64,000 nt of DNA, from positions 248,292 to 312,291 of the forward strand of contig NZ_VOSC01000025.1 in NCBI RefSeq assembly GCF_007997385.1. The letters are read 5' to 3'. The stretch comes from Seonamhaeicola algicola (GTDB lineage: Bacteria; Bacteroidota; Bacteroidia; Flavobacteriales; Flavobacteriaceae). Below the pieces are notes generated by a model. It had not been told where the DNA came from. It did not search any database and worked only from the letters and a program-made list of their open reading frames with translations. A program made the translations under genes and the position numbers. Shown here piece after piece: positions 62,423 to 64,000 of this stretch. The first letter of the stretch is position 1; each line of letters begins with the position of its first letter.

Positions 62423-63139
62423 TTATGCTGTTTCAAAAACAGGGACAATATTTTCAAGTTTAGCAAAACTTAAAGAAAATCCGTTATCTCTTATATCGTC
62501 TAATAGCCATTTTCCTTCGTTATATTCCATAATCCAAATTTTGGTTTCATCATCAAAACCTCTTTTGCCTTCAACAATTTTTCTAGTTTGTTTGTTAATT
62601 AAATAATCTTCAATATTTGCGGTTATGCTAAAAGCAATTTTAGAACCTTCAAAATTTTTACTATCAGATATCTCAAGGTATAAAGGCTTAACGTTTTTAA
62701 TACGTTCTAATTTGCAAATGTTTTTAAGGTTTTCGCTTTTCCATCGGTCTAAATGAATTAGTTGTTGGTTTTGCCAATACCAATGGTTAACATAGTTAGA
62801 TACTTCACTCATGTCCTCTTTATCCCAAGCTATATGTACTCTACTAAACACATTAGAAACATTTTTTTGAATGTTTAACCACATAAAGTCTTTGTTAATT
62901 CTGCCAAGTTTAGCTAACTGTTTTTTTGCTTTTCTAACAGCAATAAATTCAATAGTTTTTATATAAAATATTAGAGGAAGTAAAATTATTGCCAGAAGAG
63001 ACATTATTAATTTACCCCACCAAGTTTTAAATAGTGCTTTGGCTACAGTGCCTCCTGGACCTGCATAAACAGGGTCAATAAATAAAAAAAGTATGAAAAA
63101 TATACTTAAAATTAATGTGATTTTTTGCTGTTGTTTCAT
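62423..63139 (-). CDS. Tim44-like domain membrane protein
   Basis: A 238-aa protein. ATG 63139 is preferred over a TTG at 63154. N-terminal signal or first span (ITLILSIFFILFLFIDPVYA), a short GPGG loop, a second span (LIMSLLAIILLPLIFYI), then a soluble Tim44-like alpha+beta domain (about 85-238) with the typical pattern of a helix (VFSRVHIAWDKEDMSEVSNYV) and a curved sheet ending IWIMEYNEGKWLLDDI. Function not established; such domains bind membrane or client proteins. Confidence 0.75.
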   Translation of the reverse strand: MKQQQKITLILSIFFILFLFIDPVYAGPGGTVAKALFKTWWGKLIMSLLAIILLPLIFYIKTIEFIAVRKAKKQLAKLGRINKDFMWLNIQKNVSNVFSRVHIAWDKEDMSEVSNYVNHWYWQNQQLIHLDRWKSENLKNICKLERIKNVKPLYLEISDSKNFEGSKIAFSITANIEDYLINKQTRKIVEGKRGFDDETKIWIMEYNEGKWLLDDIRDNGFSLSFAKLENIVPVFETA

Positions 63140-63187
63140 GTTTTTTAGTAGCAATTTTAGTGTCTTTAGTTTATTTTAATAGGGTGG

Positions 63188-63640
63188 TTAAACTCCAAAT
63201 TGTTTAAAGTGGTGATCTAGGTGTTTATATTGAGCTTTTCCCCATTGGTCTGCAGTAAAACTTCCAAAAATAGGATGCTTCTTTTTTGGTTCAAAATAAC
63301 CTTTTGAGCTACTCATTTTTTCAATTTTTTCATTCAGAATGTTTTTTTCAGTATCAAAATCTTTTTGGCCAGCAATAACAAACTCATTAGCGGTTGGTAA
63401 GCCCTGTTTCCAAGGTTTATCATTATATAAACTGGGCGCTACCATTTTCATCATTAATCCTACTAAAAAGTTAGGTTTTTTTATTGTTATTTCATCAAGG
63501 GCTAAAGCTATAGGTCTTTGGCAATGCACAAGCATTTGGTTAACATTCATTTTACCCCATTTTGCTTGAGATTTTGGTGATAATTTATTCAGCCTATTAA
63601 GTATTTCAGCTTTTGCTTCTTTTTCAAATAAAGATTTCAT
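63188..63640 (-). CDS. DUF1569 protein (DinB-like four-helix fold)
   Basis: A 150-aa cytoplasmic protein. The N-terminal helix KAEILNRLNKLSPKSQAKWGKMNVNQMLVHCQRPIALALDE and the C-terminal WGKAQYKHLDHHFKQFGV provide histidines in the DinB/DUF1569 arrangement (split across helices). Members of this superfamily often bind a metal and include thiol transferases, but this protein's function is unknown. Confidence 0.8.
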   Translation of the reverse strand: MKSLFEKEAKAEILNRLNKLSPKSQAKWGKMNVNQMLVHCQRPIALALDEITIKKPNFLVGLMMKMVAPSLYNDKPWKQGLPTANEFVIAGQKDFDTEKNILNEKIEKMSSSKGYFEPKKKHPIFGSFTADQWGKAQYKHLDHHFKQFGV

Positions 63641-63693
63641 GGGTAAGTTAATTTATTATTGCAGCAGTAATTTACAATAATTATCTTTATCAA

Positions 63694-64000
63694 ATGCAAG
63701 AAAAAAGCACATCGTTTTCAATAAAAAATTGGTCACAAGATGATCAGCCCCGTGAAAAGTTACTCTACAAAGGAAAAACAGCGTTAAGTGATGCCGAATT
63801 AGTGGCTATTTTAATTGGCTCAGGGAATAGAAACGAGAGTGCTGTAGCACTTTGCAAACGTATTTTAGCTAGTGTTGACAATAATTTAAGTGAACTTGGT
63901 AAATTATCTATTAAGCAACTCATGGCATTTAAAGGTATTGGTGAAGCTAAAGCTATAACTATTGCCGCAGCTTTAGAGTTGGGAAGAAGAAGGCGAGGTG
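63694..64000 (+). CDS. radC: RadC family protein (5' part; continues beyond window)
   Basis: The first 102 codons of a RadC protein from ATG 63694. It shows the typical N-terminus (FSIKNWSQDDQPREKLLYKG, ALSDAELVAILIGSG) and a helix-hairpin-helix (LMAFKGIGEAKAITIAAALELGRR). The JAB/MPN metalloprotease-like domain lies outside the window. The DNA-repair role traditionally given to RadC is doubtful. Confidence 0.93.
   Translation, partial: MQEKSTSFSIKNWSQDDQPREKLLYKGKTALSDAELVAILIGSGNRNESAVALCKRILASVDNNLSELGKLSIKQLMAFKGIGEAKAITIAAALELGRRRRG

Noticed and set aside
1-64000. tRNA, rRNA or CRISPR arrays
   Set aside because: No cloverleaf with a GTTCRA-type arm, no rRNA-like stretch and no regularly spaced direct repeats were seen by eye.

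Overview
The window looks like a low-GC chromosome segment from a marine member of the Flavobacteriaceae (Bacteroidota). The evidence is strong A/T codon bias, promoters of the TAnnTTTG type instead of sigma-70 -10 boxes, a gldA gliding gene, type IX secretion C-terminal sorting domains (GH16 enzyme, M64 peptidase), a PafA-type phosphatase, and enzymes for algal polysaccharides. I see no rRNA, tRNA, CRISPR array, transposase, integrase or prophage. Most of the window is housekeeping sequence; the accessory signals are islands within it.

Layout. 1-3176: end of metH, a 78-aa unknown gene, a repeat-filled gap, metF. 3208-5085: outer-membrane PagL-like protein and a GIN/DUF2807 lipoprotein. 5071-8350 (-): pta-ackA. 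8551-10484: a GH16 polysaccharidase module bounded by 34-bp direct repeats of the end of gldA, followed by gldA itself (-). 11605-15826: an aromatic amino acid operon (prephenate dehydratase, aminotransferase, prephenate dehydrogenase, DAHP synthase/chorismate mutase), preceded by a Phe/Tyr-rich leader peptide and a terminator/antiterminator pair. 16550-28970: rsgA-dtd, two DUF3857 transglutaminase-like proteins, MazG-like, aroA, queA, rlmN, a polyprenyl synthase, SprT-like, manC. 28977-32965: DUF389 membrane protein and a GH105-BNR_4 surface lipoprotein behind a LacI-type palindrome. 32978-34482 (-): Mla-type ABC pair. 34597-37027: PafA phosphatase plus an anchored nuclease. 37057-39542 (-): glycosyltransferase, methyltransferase, KAS III. 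39636-44262: gcvP, a UbiA-like membrane protein, an ECF sigma factor and its small partner. 44340-48261 (-): M3 peptidase, purE, purK, with a candidate small RNA between them. 48528-50713: HPRT-adenylate kinase fusion and obg. 50793-59733: DUF4136 lipoprotein, secreted M64 peptidase with a lipoprotein, and a 2138-aa alpha-2-macroglobulin carrying a SusC-like insert. 59902-64000: TPR protein, Mpl ligase, Tim44-like protein, DUF1569 protein, start of radC.

How the genes fit together. The aro operon and aroA cover the entry step and several later steps of Phe/Tyr synthesis, and the leader predicts control by charged Phe/Tyr tRNA. pta-ackA give acetate-linked ATP. PurK, PurE, HPRT and adenylate kinase cover parts of purine synthesis and salvage. 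PafA with the nuclease suggests phosphate recovery from extracellular nucleic acid. GH16 (red-alga galactan or laminarin class) and GH105-BNR_4 (unsaturated uronates from ulvan or pectin-like polymers) point to life on algal polysaccharide, although no SusC/SusD pair or full utilisation locus is present.

Most worth checking: the 34-bp-flanked GH16 insertion at the 3' end of gldA; the aromatic attenuator; the HPRT-adenylate kinase fusion; the SusC-like segment inside the alpha-2-macroglobulin; the candidate small RNA with a 20-bp palindrome at 46410-46534; and a three-copy hairpin repeat family of about 80-104 bp.
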